Counted from the first letter of the stretch, positions 8,197-17,439 are shown. The stretch is 64,000 bases of DNA from Rasiella rasia (GCF_011044175.1 NZ_CP049057.1:1069501-1133500); one strand, 5' to 3'. Translations and numbers: made by a program. Notes: generated by a model not told the origin, from the sequence alone.

Positions 8197-10713
8197 ATGA
8201 AAAAAACTATCCAACTTTTTGTATTTCTTTTTACACTTACTGTCCTAGCTCAAAACTATCAAGTAGATCTCAACTACTACCTGCCACAAGATGTAACATA
8301 TAACCAAAATATACCGACACCTAAAAGCATAATTGGTCATGAGGTTGGCGATTGGCATATTACACACGACAAGCTCGCTCAATATATGTATGCGCTTGCC
8401 AATGCCAGCGATCGTATTACAATAGAAGATAGAGGTACAACTTTTGAAGGCAGACCACTTCTATTGCTCACTATTACTTCTACAGCTAATCATAACAATC
8501 TTGAAAACATTCGTAAGAATCATGTTGCCCTTACTGAGAATGGCAGTAGCAGTCTAAACACTGCCAACATGCCTATAGTAGTGTATCAAGGATTTTCAAT
8601 TCACGGGAACGAACCTAGTGGATCTAATGCGGCACTTGCTGCTGCCTATTATCTCGCCGCAGCACAAGGTACTAAGATAGATGAGCTTTTAAATAACACT
8701 GTTATTTTATTCGACCCCTCTCTAAATCCGGATGGACTTCAACGCTTTGCGTATTGGGCAAACATGCACAAGAGTAAAAATATAAACCCAGACCCTAACG
8801 ATAGAGAATATGGTGAGGTGTGGCCAGGAGGAAGAACGAATCACTACTGGTTCGATATGAATAGAGATTGGCTACCTGTACAGCTTCCCGAAAGTCGAGC
8901 GCGTATTACCACCTTTCATAACTGGTATCCAAACATCTTAACAGATCATCACGAAATGGGAACCAACTCTAGTTTCTTTTTTCAGCCTGGTATTCCTTCA
9001 AGAACACATCCATTAACACCAAAATTAAATCAAGAACTCACAGGTAAAATTGGAAACTACCACGCCAAGGCACTCGATGAAATTGGTAGCTTTTATTATA
9101 CTGAAGAAAATTTTGATGATTTTTACTACGGAAAAGGGAGCACCTTCCCAGATATTAACGGAAGTATTGGTATTCTCTTCGAACAAGCATCTTCTAGAGG
9201 TCATGCGCAGGAGAGTGACAATGGCATCTTAACCTTCCCATTTACTATTCGCAATCAATTTACTGCAGCGCTTTCAACACTTGAAGCAGCTGTGGGTATG
9301 CGAACAGAAATTTTAGATTATCAGCGTGAGTTTTATAATAATGCTCGTAACGAAGCTACGGGTGGCGCCATTGTTTTTGGAGACGAAAAAGATGCTGCCA
9401 AGGCTTATCATCTAGCTGAAATTTTAAAGCGTCATAAAGTTAAGGTTCATGAACTAAAGCAAGATTTTAGTGCCAATGGCAAAAACTACAAAAAAGGATT
9501 TGGTTACGTGATACCAAAAAACCAAAGACAACAAAGACTGGTAAAGGCCATGTTTGAAAAACGCACTAGTTTTCAAGACAGTTTATTTTACGACATTTCT
9601 GCATGGACACTACCACTTGCATTCAATTTAGACTATACAGAAAGTGCAACAATGAGTCAAGCCGGTGCAGAAATAACAGACCTACAAATGAACCGTCCTA
9701 GCGTGCCAAATGCTTCAAACTACGCCTATTTAATGGAGTGGCACGAATATTATAGTCCAAAAGCATTAAACCTAATCTTACAAGAAGGGTTGCGAGCAAA
9801 AGTGGGTATGACGCCTTTCAGCATAGAGAATAAAGAATACGATTACGGTACCGTAATGATCCCCGTACAAAACCAAAAGTTACAAGGAGCAAACCTCCTT
9901 AAATTTTTGACAAAGGTAAGCCGCGAAACCGGTGTAAAATTTACAGGGGTACAAACAGGTCTCACCAAAGGAATTGACCTAGGAAGTAGCCAATTTAGAG
10001 CTATAGAAACGCCTAAAGTAGCAATATTGGTGGGTGACGGGGTAAATCCATATGACGCTGGCGAGATTTGGCATTTATTTGACACACGCTACGATATGCA
10101 TATTACCAAGCTAGACACCCGCAGTTTTGGACGAGCTGATATAAGTAGCTATACCGATATAATTATGCCTGCAAGTTGGGGTGGCGGACTTGATAAAGAC
10201 GACACAGAAAAGCTTAAAACATGGGTACGCAATGGTGGTTCTCTAATAGGATATAGAAATGCGGGACGTTACCTAAACAGCAATGAGTTTCTTAAAATGA
10301 AATTTAAGACCTCCCAAGACACCGCAAAAGCAATCACCTTTGAACAACGACAAAACTATTTTGGTGCTAAAGGAATTGGAGGGGCTATTTTCGATACAAA
10401 ATTAGATCGATCTCATCCCATCGCATTTGGGTATAAGAACAACACCTTACCAATGTTTAGGAATACTACCCTATTTGTTGAAGCAGACGCGAATAGTTAC
10501 AACAATCCAATTCAGTATAGCAACAATCCGTTGTTGGCGGGGTATATTTCAAAACCACGTTTAGAAGAGTTAAAAAATACTGTTCCTTTTAAAACCAATG
10601 GTCTAGGGCGTGGACAAGTAATTTACTTTACCGATAACACCAACTTTAGAGCGTTCTGGTATGGTACCAACAAGCTGTTAATGAATGCTATTTTCTTTGG
10701 TGATGAAATGTAA
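8197..10713 (+). CDS. Secreted M14 family metallocarboxypeptidase
   Basis: Predicted exported zinc peptidase. I place the start at the ATG at 8197 because the signal peptide (MKKTIQLFVFLFTLTVLAQ) begins there; an in-frame ATG at 8182 would only add five residues before it. The M14 domain spans about 40-340: zinc ligands in HGNEPSG (His136, Glu139), the TDHHEMG region (His251 or His252) and a candidate catalytic Glu in FEQASSRG. From about residue 606 a domain resembling class I glutamine amidotransferases begins (VAILVGDGVNPYDAGEIW, later MPASWGGGLDKDD). Total 838 residues. It probably works on peptides outside the cell or in the periplasm. The role of the C-terminal domain is unknown. Confidence 0.9.
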   Translation: MKKTIQLFVFLFTLTVLAQNYQVDLNYYLPQDVTYNQNIPTPKSIIGHEVGDWHITHDKLAQYMYALANASDRITIEDRGTTFEGRPLLLLTITSTANHNNLENIRKNHVALTENGSSSLNTANMPIVVYQGFSIHGNEPSGSNAALAAAYYLAAAQGTKIDELLNNTVILFDPSLNPDGLQRFAYWANMHKSKNINPDPNDREYGEVWPGGRTNHYWFDMNRDWLPVQLPESRARITTFHNWYPNILTDHHEMGTNSSFFFQPGIPSRTHPLTPKLNQELTGKIGNYHAKALDEIGSFYYTEENFDDFYYGKGSTFPDINGSIGILFEQASSRGHAQESDNGILTFPFTIRNQFTAALSTLEAAVGMRTEILDYQREFYNNARNEATGGAIVFGDEKDAAKAYHLAEILKRHKVKVHELKQDFSANGKNYKKGFGYVIPKNQRQQRLVKAMFEKRTSFQDSLFYDISAWTLPLAFNLDYTESATMSQAGAEITDLQMNRPSVPNASNYAYLMEWHEYYSPKALNLILQEGLRAKVGMTPFSIENKEYDYGTVMIPVQNQKLQGANLLKFLTKVSRETGVKFTGVQTGLTKGIDLGSSQFRAIETPKVAILVGDGVNPYDAGEIWHLFDTRYDMHITKLDTRSFGRADISSYTDIIMPASWGGGLDKDDTEKLKTWVRNGGSLIGYRNAGRYLNSNEFLKMKFKTSQDTAKAITFEQRQNYFGAKGIGGAIFDTKLDRSHPIAFGYKNNTLPMFRNTTLFVEADANSYNNPIQYSNNPLLAGYISKPRLEELKNTVPFKTNGLGRGQVIYFTDNTNFRAFWYGTNKLLMNAIFFGDEM

Positions 10714-10830
10714 AGTAGCATAGGTTTCAGGAAAATCACTTACAAAACATTTTTCGCAAGCTTAAGCACAAAAACAACTCTGTGGGGTGACTGAGACTCT
10801 CGAAGTTACCCTTCAAAAAAACAACACATA

Positions 10831-11823
10831 TTGACAACCGCAGTAGTCATTTTAAACTGGAATGGGAAAGCCTTATTAGAGCAATTTCTCCCTTCAGTTG
10901 TTGCCTATTCTAAAGAAGCGACTGTATATGTTGCAGACAATGCCTCTAGTGACAATTCTATTGCATATGTTGCTAAAAATTTTCCAACGGTTCAAGTAAT
11001 TCGAAATACTGAAAATGGTGGATATGCGAAAGGCTATAACGATGCCTTAGCACAACTTACTGAAGAACTATTTGTGCTGTTAAATAGCGATGTTGAAGTA
11101 ACTGAGAACTGGTTAGCTCCTATAGTTGATGCTTTTAGAAACAACCCTCAATTAGTTGCCGCTCAGCCAAAAATTTTAGATTTCAAAAATAAAAGGAACT
11201 TTGAATACGCTGGAGCAGCAGGTGGTTTTCTAGACAAATTTGGATACCCCTATTGCCGCGGACGGGTTTTTAGCACGGTAGAAGAAGATAACGGACAGTA
11301 TGATGATACCATCCCTATTTTTTGGGCTACAGGCGCCTGTCTTTTTGTTACTAGCCACGCCTTTATATCGGTTGGTGGGTTTGACGAAGATTTTTTTGCG
11401 CATCAAGAAGAAATTGATTTATGTTGGCGTTTACAATCTAAAGGAGGTGTTGTAAATTATATAGGTGCTTCTAAAGTGTATCATGTGGGAGGGGCTACGC
11501 TAAGCGCTGCCAACCCAAATAAAACATTTTATAATTTTCGAAACACCCTATTGTTATTACTGAAAAATGTAAAGGGCAATCGAGTTTGGGGACTCATTCT
11601 AGCGCGCCTTTTACTAGATGGTCTTGCTGGAATACAATTTTTGCTGAAAGGTAAATTAACACATATTTTCGCTTTGTTAAGGGCGCATATTTGTTTTTAC
11701 GTATTGGTACCTAAATTTCTTCAGAAAAGAAAAAAATGGGCCAGCCCTTTACGCTATTTTAAAATTAAATCTGTAGTATGGAAGTACTTCGTGCAAGGAA
11801 AAAAAACGAGTAACACCTTCTAG
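10831..11823 (+). CDS. Family 2 glycosyltransferase (rhamnosyltransferase-like)
   Basis: GT-A fold enzyme that transfers a sugar from a nucleotide donor onto an envelope glycan. The start is TTG: no in-frame ATG exists just upstream, and the first strand TAVVILNWNG must be included. Further motifs are VADNASSDNS (donor binding), NSDVEV (85-90, DxD-like metal site), ATGACLF and GGFDEDFFAHQEEIDLCWRL, the acceptor-side ED-type motif of WbbL-like enzymes. The C-terminus has hydrophobic and basic helices that could attach it to the inner face of the membrane. It stands alone, not in a polysaccharide cluster, so donor and acceptor are unknown. Confidence 0.9.
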   Translation: MTTAVVILNWNGKALLEQFLPSVVAYSKEATVYVADNASSDNSIAYVAKNFPTVQVIRNTENGGYAKGYNDALAQLTEELFVLLNSDVEVTENWLAPIVDAFRNNPQLVAAQPKILDFKNKRNFEYAGAAGGFLDKFGYPYCRGRVFSTVEEDNGQYDDTIPIFWATGACLFVTSHAFISVGGFDEDFFAHQEEIDLCWRLQSKGGVVNYIGASKVYHVGGATLSAANPNKTFYNFRNTLLLLLKNVKGNRVWGLILARLLLDGLAGIQFLLKGKLTHIFALLRAHICFYVLVPKFLQKRKKWASPLRYFKIKSVVWKYFVQGKKTSNTF

Positions 11824-11915
11824 GAAATTTTACTTAAAGTATTGTTAATCGTAGGAGCAGAAGCATTCCATTTTATAATTTTGACTTACATTTAACTAGA
11901 TACAATTATACAACT

Positions 11916-12776
11916 ATGAAAAAACTGATGATACTGGCTTTATGCTCTGGGTTGATGTTCACTTCTTGTGTTTCTAAAAAGAAGTTTACAGATTTAGAGG
12001 CGAAGCAAAAGAAAACGCAAGACCTATTAAATACTGCTACCGTTAAGCTCAATGACTGCTTGGAGGAGCGCTCTGGACTTAGAGCTCAGAACGAGAGCTT
12101 AAAAAGTCAAGTTGCATCGTTAAATAGTACCAACGGCGATCTTATTAGACAGATTGGTGACTTTACCGATTTAACCAAAAAAGGAGCAGCTAATCTAGAG
12201 AAGTCTTTAGAAAGCTTACAAGAAAAAGATTTAACGATTAGAAGACTGCAAGATGCGCTTACTCGTAAGGACAGTGTAACACTTGCTTTGGTAACAAGCT
12301 TGAAGAAAGAAGTTGGACTTGATGACGAGGATATTCAAATTAATGTTGAAAAAGGAGTTGTTTTTATCTCGCTTAGCGACAAGGTTTTGTTTAGAAGTGG
12401 AAGTTATAACATCACACCAAGAGCATCAGAAATTTTGGCCAAAGTAGCGAAAGTAATTAACGATAAGCCAGATTTTGAGGCCCTTGTAGAAGGTCATACA
12501 GATAACGTACCATATAGAAGCGGTGTACTTTTAGACAACTGGGACTTAAGTGCAAAACGATCTACTGCCATTGTACGTGAATTGGTTAACCTAGGTGCTA
12601 ATCCAGCGCAGTTAATTGCTGCAGGACGAAGTGAATTTGTACCGAAAGTAGACAACTCTACCGCAGAAAATCGTTCCATTAACAGAAGAACAAAGATTTA
12701 TGTACTTCCTAAGATTGATCAATTCTATGAAATGATTGAAGATTCTATGGACGAATTAAGCAAAGAAGGCGAATAA
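11916..12776 (+). CDS. OmpA family lipoprotein with coiled coil
   Basis: Outer-membrane lipoprotein that anchors the envelope to peptidoglycan. A signal segment ends in a lipobox (FTSC, Cys18). Residues about 20-130 are heptad-like, Gln/Lys/Leu-rich and probably coiled coil. The OmpA C-terminal domain (about 145-275) shows VLFRSGSYNITPRA, the peptidoglycan-binding GHTDN (about 193-197), NWDLSAKRS and NRSINRRTKIYV. Length 286 residues. It is followed by a strong bidirectional terminator and has 92 bases of upstream space, so it is probably monocistronic. Confidence 0.93.
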   Translation: MKKLMILALCSGLMFTSCVSKKKFTDLEAKQKKTQDLLNTATVKLNDCLEERSGLRAQNESLKSQVASLNSTNGDLIRQIGDFTDLTKKGAANLEKSLESLQEKDLTIRRLQDALTRKDSVTLALVTSLKKEVGLDDEDIQINVEKGVVFISLSDKVLFRSGSYNITPRASEILAKVAKVINDKPDFEALVEGHTDNVPYRSGVLLDNWDLSAKRSTAIVRELVNLGANPAQLIAAGRSEFVPKVDNSTAENRSINRRTKIYVLPKIDQFYEMIEDSMDELSKEGE

Positions 12777-12792
12777 CCCTTTATTGTTTCCA

Positions 12793-12830
12793 TAAAAAAA
12801 CCCGACACCTTAGGCGTCGGGTTTTTTTTA
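12793..12830. terminator. Bidirectional terminator between the OmpA and Sua5 genes
   Basis: Stem of at least nine pairs (AAACCCGAC at 12798-12806 with GTCGGGTTT at 12815-12823), flanked by seven A's on the left and eight T's on the right, between convergent genes. Confidence 0.9.
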
Positions 12831-12867
12831 TTCAAATAAGTTGCAATTTCAGTTCTACACAGATTTC

Positions 12868-13485
12868 TTAGATTTCTAAACTTCCCTTACCCTCTCGCAC
12901 CAAAACTGGTTCTCCACTAGTTAAATCAATGACGGTAGAGGCAACATTACCCCCATAACCACCATCTACAACTACGTCAACCAATTTCTGCCACTTCTCA
13001 TAAATAAGCTCTGGATCTGTGGTGTATTCTATAACTTCATCTTCATCCTTAATTGATGTAGATATAATAGGGTTACCGAGTTCGCGTACAATTGCTTGTA
13101 AGATGCTGTTATCAGGAACCCGAATTCCCACCTCTTTTTTCTTCTTAAAAACGGTTGGCAAATTGTTGTTTCCTGGTAAGATGAACGTATATGGTCCAGG
13201 TAAGGCACGCTTTAAAAGTTTGAACGTAGTAGAATCTATCTGCTTCACGTAGTCACTTAGATTGCTTAAGTCTTCACAAATAAAAGAGAAATTAGCTTTT
13301 TCTAACTTCACCCCCTTAAGTTGTGCTACACGCTCTAAAGCTCGGTTATTGGTTATATCGCAACCAAGGGCATATACGGTATCACTTGGATAAATAACCA
13401 AACCACCTGCTCTTAACACCTTAACCACTTCTTTAATATCTTTTGGGTTAGGGTTTTCTTCGTAAATTTTAATGAATTGTGCCAT
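12868..13485 (-). CDS. L-threonylcarbamoyladenylate synthase (Sua5/YrdC family)
   Basis: Makes threonylcarbamoyl-AMP from threonine, bicarbonate and ATP, the precursor of the t6A37 modification of tRNAs reading ANN codons. The 205 residues form a single YrdC domain: GGLVIYPSDTVYALGCD near the N-terminus, KGVKLEKANFSFICEDLSNL, the PGPYTFILPG loop, and GIRVPDNSI with PIISTSIKDEDE. There is no C-terminal Sua5 domain, so it is the short form. It lies 11 bases downstream of the DUF2945 gene on the same strand. Some paralogues in this family are YciO-type with uncertain activity. Confidence 0.9.
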   Translation of the reverse strand: MAQFIKIYEENPNPKDIKEVVKVLRAGGLVIYPSDTVYALGCDITNNRALERVAQLKGVKLEKANFSFICEDLSNLSDYVKQIDSTTFKLLKRALPGPYTFILPGNNNLPTVFKKKKEVGIRVPDNSILQAIVRELGNPIISTSIKDEDEVIEYTTDPELIYEKWQKLVDVVVDGGYGGNVASTVIDLTSGEPVLVREGKGSLEI

Positions 13486-13496
13486 GATTCTTACAA

Positions 13497-13763
13497 TTAG
13501 GTGCTATAAATATACGGCAGCAATTGTTGTAAACAAATAGCCGCGAATAGATTAGTTGCACGTTCTACCTCACTTTCTAACTTTAGCACTTTATCGCCAT
13601 CTTCTTGCTCAATATACAGCGCTTTATTTCCTTCTTCCCCATCACGTGTAACATCACTACCTTTAATAGTTTTAGTAACCTTTTCGGTATATGTTTCAAT
13701 TACCTTTCCAGTAGCGGTACCACTACCCCATTTCCATTGTACTTCGGTTCCTTGTTTTATCAT
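13497..13763 (-). CDS. DUF2945 (HVA1/Tudor-like) domain protein
   Basis: Short cytosolic protein of 88 residues. Residues 1-65 match the DUF2945 family: GTEVQWKWGSGTATGKVIE, then a VTKTIKGSDVTRDG segment and ALYIEQEDGDKVLKLESEV. The family resembles a small SH3/Tudor barrel; its function is not established. The last 20 residues (AAICLQQLLPYIYST) are more hydrophobic than expected and have no recognisable counterpart. Sua5 follows after 11 bases, so the two are probably cotranscribed. Confidence 0.82.
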   Translation of the reverse strand: MIKQGTEVQWKWGSGTATGKVIETYTEKVTKTIKGSDVTRDGEEGNKALYIEQEDGDKVLKLESEVERATNLFAAICLQQLLPYIYST

Positions 13764-13882
13764 TTTTTATTTAAAGGTAAGAACGATTTCCTATAAACCA
13801 AAAGCATCTAACAAGCCCTTAACATTTCCGCAGTAATGCTAACACAGAAACTGTGAATTCTACTAAATACCTTTTGAAATTT

Positions 13883-14416
13883 TTAATGTTCGAGTCTGTC
13901 TAAGGCATTCTTAATGTGAGCAAAATGATGCATACTGTGCCAAGCGTACATTAATGCATTTTCTTTTAGCGAGGTAGGTTCTTTTTTATCTGGATGCTGA
14001 AATGTTCGCTCCCATTGGTCTGGCGTTAACATCTTTAGTACATACGCTAATTTATGGTGAACGGCGTCAATATGACTAAGCGACCAAGCAATAGGAAGTG
14101 TATCATAATCGCCTAAGCTTGCCCAACCTTCTTGATGGTACGCTTTTATTGTTGGGTTCTCTTCGGTGAGCGCCCATTTAAACCTAATGTAGCTATGGTG
14201 ATGACTGTCTGCAATATGATGTACTAATTGCCCAATAGTCCAACCTTCTGGTCGGTAGGGTTGTTTTAGGGTGGCTTCTGGGAGATGCGCCACTAATAAT
14301 CTTAACTGCTCTGGAAAAATTTCTAGAATTGAAATTGCCTCATCCAAATCATTTTTAGAAATTTTAGCAGGTAATTTTAAGGGGCCGATTGGGTATTGTA
14401 GTTTTTTTATGTCCAT
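13883..14416 (-). CDS. YfiT-like DinB superfamily metal-dependent hydrolase
   Basis: Protein of 177 residues in the DinB/YfiT four-helix fold. The metal-binding histidines are visible in LVHHIADSHHHSYIRFK and AWHSMHHFAHI, and RPEGWTIGQLVHHIADSH is the family signature. Relatives include bacillithiol S-transferases and putative hydrolases that bind Ni or Zn; the substrate here is unknown. The -7 box TATTTTCG ends only 4 bases before its ATG and lies inside the T-run of the terminator of the upstream immunophilin gene. Confidence 0.88.
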   Translation of the reverse strand: MDIKKLQYPIGPLKLPAKISKNDLDEAISILEIFPEQLRLLVAHLPEATLKQPYRPEGWTIGQLVHHIADSHHHSYIRFKWALTEENPTIKAYHQEGWASLGDYDTLPIAWSLSHIDAVHHKLAYVLKMLTPDQWERTFQHPDKKEPTSLKENALMYAWHSMHHFAHIKNALDRLEH

Positions 14417-14420
14417 AGCA

Positions 14421-14428
14421 CGAAAATA
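14421..14428 (-). promoter_or_regulatory. Predicted -7 box for the YfiT-like gene
   Basis: Minus-strand TATTTTCG (TAnnTTYG) with four bases (TGCT) before the ATG. The predicted start would fall on or next to the start codon, implying a leaderless mRNA. Confidence 0.4.
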
Positions 14429-14455
14429 AAAAACGCTTCAATTTCTTGAAGCGTT
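14424..14455 (-). terminator. Terminator after the immunophilin gene
   Basis: Perfect 10-pair stem AACGCTTCAA / TTGAAGCGTT (14432-14441 with 14446-14455), 4-base loop, T-run on the minus strand. It overlaps the -7 box of the next gene. Confidence 0.85.
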
Positions 14456-14484
14456 TCTCTATTTACTTGTAAAGAAGTTATGCA

Positions 14485-15420
14485 CTATGCTTTAACATCC
14501 ATTAATTCTACATCAAAAACTAAGGTTGCATTTGGTGGGATAACACCTCCAGCGCCTTGAGCACCATATCCTAAAGTACTTGGAATTACAAAACGAGCCT
14601 TATCGCCTACATGCAATAATTGAATACCTTCATCCCAACCAGCAATTACATTACCCATACCCACTGGAAATTCTATAGGATTTCCACGTTTGTATGACGA
14701 ATCGAATACGCTACCATCTGGGAACATTCCTTTATAATGTACAGAAACTGTATTTCCTGCAGCCGCCTTTACTCCATCTCCTTTTTGAATGATTTGATAA
14801 CGTAAACCACTTTCAGTTTTATCAAAACCTTCAGAAATTGACGTTAGCAACTCTTCTTGTTCTTTTAATGCTGCCGCTTCTCTTTCTGCCTTCGCACCGT
14901 TGAATGTTCTAAATGTTTCAACTGCGTTCCATGCTTGAGCTTTATCACCAACGCGAATAATCTCAACTTTTTGCATAGTATCACCTTGCGCAATGCTATC
15001 TACTACATCTTGTCCTTCGATTACTTTTCCGAAGACAGTGTGCTTATTATCTAACCATGGTGTTTCTAAGTGCGTAATAAAAAATTGGCTTCCATTAGTT
15101 GCTGGCCCAGCATTTGCCATTGAAAACACCCCAGGAGAATCGTGACGTAACTCTGGATGAAATTCATCATCAAACTTGTATCCTGGTCCGCCAGCTCCTG
15201 TGCCCGCAGGATCACCCCCTTGCACCATAAAATCTGGTATCACACGGTGAAATTTTAATCCGTCGTAATAAGGAGTGCCTTGAGCTTTTGCTTCATTTTC
15301 TAAATTTCCTTCGGCTAATGCCACAAAATTACCCACAGTTCCTGGAGTTTTTTGATAGGTTAATTCACCTAGGATTTCGCCTTTTTCAGTAGTAATCTTA
15401 ACGTAGATTCCGTCTTGCAT
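14485..15420 (-). CDS. Dual immunophilin: cyclophilin-FKBP fusion peptidyl-prolyl isomerase
   Basis: Cytosolic prolyl isomerase and likely folding helper of 311 residues. Residues 1-165 are cyclophilin ([38 protein letters not shown]). A linker rich in Glu and Ala (about 170-200) leads to an FKBP domain (about 203-311) with [29 protein letters not shown] and [17 protein letters not shown]. The start is the ATG at 15420: an in-frame ATG at 15453 would lie upstream of the TACCTTTG promoter box at 15443-15450. No signal peptide is present. This architecture is known from Flavobacteria as the CFBP type. Both active sites look intact. Confidence 0.93.
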   Translation of the reverse strand: MQDGIYVKITTEKGEILGELTYQKTPGTVGNFVALAEGNLENEAKAQGTPYYDGLKFHRVIPDFMVQGGDPAGTGAGGPGYKFDDEFHPELRHDSPGVFSMANAGPATNGSQFFITHLETPWLDNKHTVFGKVIEGQDVVDSIAQGDTMQKVEIIRVGDKAQAWNAVETFRTFNGAKAEREAAALKEQEELLTSISEGFDKTESGLRYQIIQKGDGVKAAAGNTVSVHYKGMFPDGSVFDSSYKRGNPIEFPVGMGNVIAGWDEGIQLLHVGDKARFVIPSTLGYGAQGAGGVIPPNATLVFDVELMDVKA

Positions 15421-15442
15421 TTCTTTGTTTTTAAATTGGGTG

Positions 15443-15450
15443 CAAAGGTA
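15443..15450 (-). promoter_or_regulatory. Predicted -7 box for the immunophilin gene
   Basis: Minus-strand TACCTTTG, exact TAnnTTTG match, 22 bases before the ATG at 15420. It settles the start codon choice. Confidence 0.5.
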
Positions 15451-15601
15451 CAAATTCTAAAAACAAAAATCCTACTTCACCTACCTTTCAAGATTGAAAA
15501 TAAGCTCCTTATTGTAAACTTTATAAAAAATTTAAGAACCTCTTTACTGCTAGCTATTACTTTTACCGACTTAAATTTTTTTTAACCTTAAAACAAAAAC
15601 A

Positions 15602-16807
15602 ATGACACACCAAGATCTATTAGCTGTTGCACAGGAATTTGGTAACCCTGTGTATGTCTATAACGCTTCAACCATGGAAGCACAATACAAACGGCTAGAT
15701 AAGGCTTTTAAAGGTGTGAAAAAGGTTAAGTTTCATTATGCAGTAAAGGCGTTGTCTAATCTTTCAGTATTAAAATTACTACATAGTTTTGGTTGCGGAA
15801 TGGATACCGTTTCTATACAAGAAGTGCAATTGGCATTACAAGCTGGTGTGCCAGCAAAAGACATAATTTTTACACCTAATGGGGTTTCTTTAGAAGAACT
15901 AGAGGCAGCCGCTAAGCTAGGTGTTCAGATAAATATAGACAACCTCTCTATCTTAGAGCAATTTGGTACACGCCACCCAGAAATTCCGGTTTGCGTACGT
16001 ATTAATCCGCATGTTATGGCGGGAGGTAATACCAATATTTCTGTTGGTCATATAGACAGTAAATTTGGAATTTCAATTCATCAGGTTCCATTGCTTCTTC
16101 GTATTGTTGAAAATACAGGCATGCACATTAATGGAATTCATATGCATACAGGTAGCGATATTTTAGATATTGATGTTTTTCTGTATGCTTCGGAAATTTT
16201 ATTTGAAACCGCTAAACGTTTTACCAATTTAGATTTTATAGACTTTGGTAGCGGATTTAAAGTTCCGTACAAAACAGGAGATATTGAAACCAATATTGAA
16301 GAGTTAGGTGAAAAGCTAACAACGCGTTTTAATGAATTTTGTAAAAACTACGGAAAGGAGCTCACACTAGCTTTTGAACCTGGTAAATTTCTGGTAAGCG
16401 AAGCCGGTAAATTCTTAGTTCAAGTTAACGTTATCAAACAAACAACCTCAACCGTTTTTGCACAGGTAGATAGTGGTTTTAATCACTTAATAAGACCTAT
16501 GCTCTATAACGCGCAGCATCACATTGAAAACATTAGTAATCCAGCAGGAAAGGAACGATTTTATAGTGTGGTAGGCTACATTTGTGAAACTGATACGTTT
16601 GCAAATAACAGACGCATTTCAGAAATTACAGAAGGAGATGTACTAGCGTTTCACAATGCAGGCGCATATAGCTTCTCAATGGCAAGTAACTACAATAGTA
16701 GATTTAGACCAGCCGAGGTATTGTGGTATGACGGGAAATCGCATCTCATACGTAAACGAGAAACATTTGAAGATTTGGTAGCAAATCAAGTAGAATTTCA
16801 GCTGTAA
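15602..16807 (+). CDS. lysA: Diaminopimelate decarboxylase
   Basis: PLP enzyme that decarboxylates meso-diaminopimelate to L-lysine, the last step of lysine synthesis. The 401 residues show the PLP lysine in FHYAVKAL (Lys49), the alanine-racemase-like barrel with HMHTGSDI and GSGFKVPY, EPGKFLV (substrate phosphate/PLP side) and the C-terminal domain with ICETDTF (the catalytic CE..D site) and NAGAYSFSMASNYN. A terminator follows directly. The 181-base upstream region divides it from the immunophilin gene. No lysine riboswitch was recognised there. Confidence 0.95.
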   Translation: MTHQDLLAVAQEFGNPVYVYNASTMEAQYKRLDKAFKGVKKVKFHYAVKALSNLSVLKLLHSFGCGMDTVSIQEVQLALQAGVPAKDIIFTPNGVSLEELEAAAKLGVQINIDNLSILEQFGTRHPEIPVCVRINPHVMAGGNTNISVGHIDSKFGISIHQVPLLLRIVENTGMHINGIHMHTGSDILDIDVFLYASEILFETAKRFTNLDFIDFGSGFKVPYKTGDIETNIEELGEKLTTRFNEFCKNYGKELTLAFEPGKFLVSEAGKFLVQVNVIKQTTSTVFAQVDSGFNHLIRPMLYNAQHHIENISNPAGKERFYSVVGYICETDTFANNRRISEITEGDVLAFHNAGAYSFSMASNYNSRFRPAEVLWYDGKSHLIRKRETFEDLVANQVEFQL

Positions 16808-16816
16808 AAAACAAAG

Positions 16817-16847
16817 CCTCCTAGTAGTAATCGCTAGGAGGTTTTTT
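16817..16847 (+). terminator. Terminator after lysA
   Basis: Stem CCTCCTAG / CTAGGAGG (16817-16824 with 16834-16841), 9-base loop, six T's. Confidence 0.88.
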
Positions 16848-16893
16848 CGTAAAAAACGGCTCGTTAGACTGATTAGGTTCCCTGACAAAATTG

Positions 16894-16901
16894 TATCTTT
16901 G
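16894..16901 (+). promoter_or_regulatory. Predicted -7 box for the pRiA4b-like gene
   Basis: TATCTTTG, exact TAnnTTTG match, 19 bases before the ATG at 16921. Confidence 0.5.
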
Positions 16902-16920
16902 GCATTCAAAATTTAGGTAA

Positions 16921-17439
16921 ATGATTTATAGATTTCGAGCGATATTAGATACCCAGGAAGACGTATTTCGCGATATTGAAATTGAAGCTTCTAACACCAT
17001 GGAAGATTTTCACAATGCAATTACACAAGCGTTTGGCTTTGCGGGTCAGGAAATGGCTTCTTTTTATGTAAGTAATGAATTGTGGGAACAAGGCGAAGAA
17101 ATTGCACTATTTGATATGAGCGAAGGTGGCGATACAGTTCGTACCATGCATGATACCATTCTTGAAGACACGGTATGGGACAAACAACCACGTTTATTAT
17201 ATGTATACGACTTTTTGAATATGTGGACTTTTATGGTTGAACTAGCTGAAATTACCGAGCCAACTCCCGGCGTGTCGTATCCAAACTTAATGTTCTCACA
17301 CGGTCAAATCCCTGATGAAGCTCCTGAAAAAGAGTTTATCGCAGAACGAACCGACGGCGAAGACGATTTTGATGATGATGAATACGACTTAGACGCCGAA
17401 GATTATGACAACCTAGATTTTGATGAAAACTGGAATTAA
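16921..17439 (+). CDS. Plasmid pRiA4b ORF-3-like protein
   Basis: Protein of 172 residues with an N-terminal domain (about 1-125) matching the pRiA4b ORF-3 family, also called IS1096 passenger TnpR-like: FRDIEIEASNTMEDFHNAITQAF, then a YVSNELWEQGEEI segment and a strand with LLYVYDFLNMWTFMVEL. Residues 125-172 are almost entirely acidic and probably disordered. The function is unknown. Despite the family name, no transposase, inverted repeat or target duplication surrounds it, so it looks like a stable chromosomal gene. Confidence 0.8.
   Translation: MIYRFRAILDTQEDVFRDIEIEASNTMEDFHNAITQAFGFAGQEMASFYVSNELWEQGEEIALFDMSEGGDTVRTMHDTILEDTVWDKQPRLLYVYDFLNMWTFMVELAEITEPTPGVSYPNLMFSHGQIPDEAPEKEFIAERTDGEDDFDDDEYDLDAEDYDNLDFDENWN

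Noticed and set aside
16921-17439. Sign of an insertion sequence, from the IS1096/pRiA4b family name
   Set aside because: No transposase, terminal repeats or target duplication; the gene has its own promoter box and lies between stable core genes.
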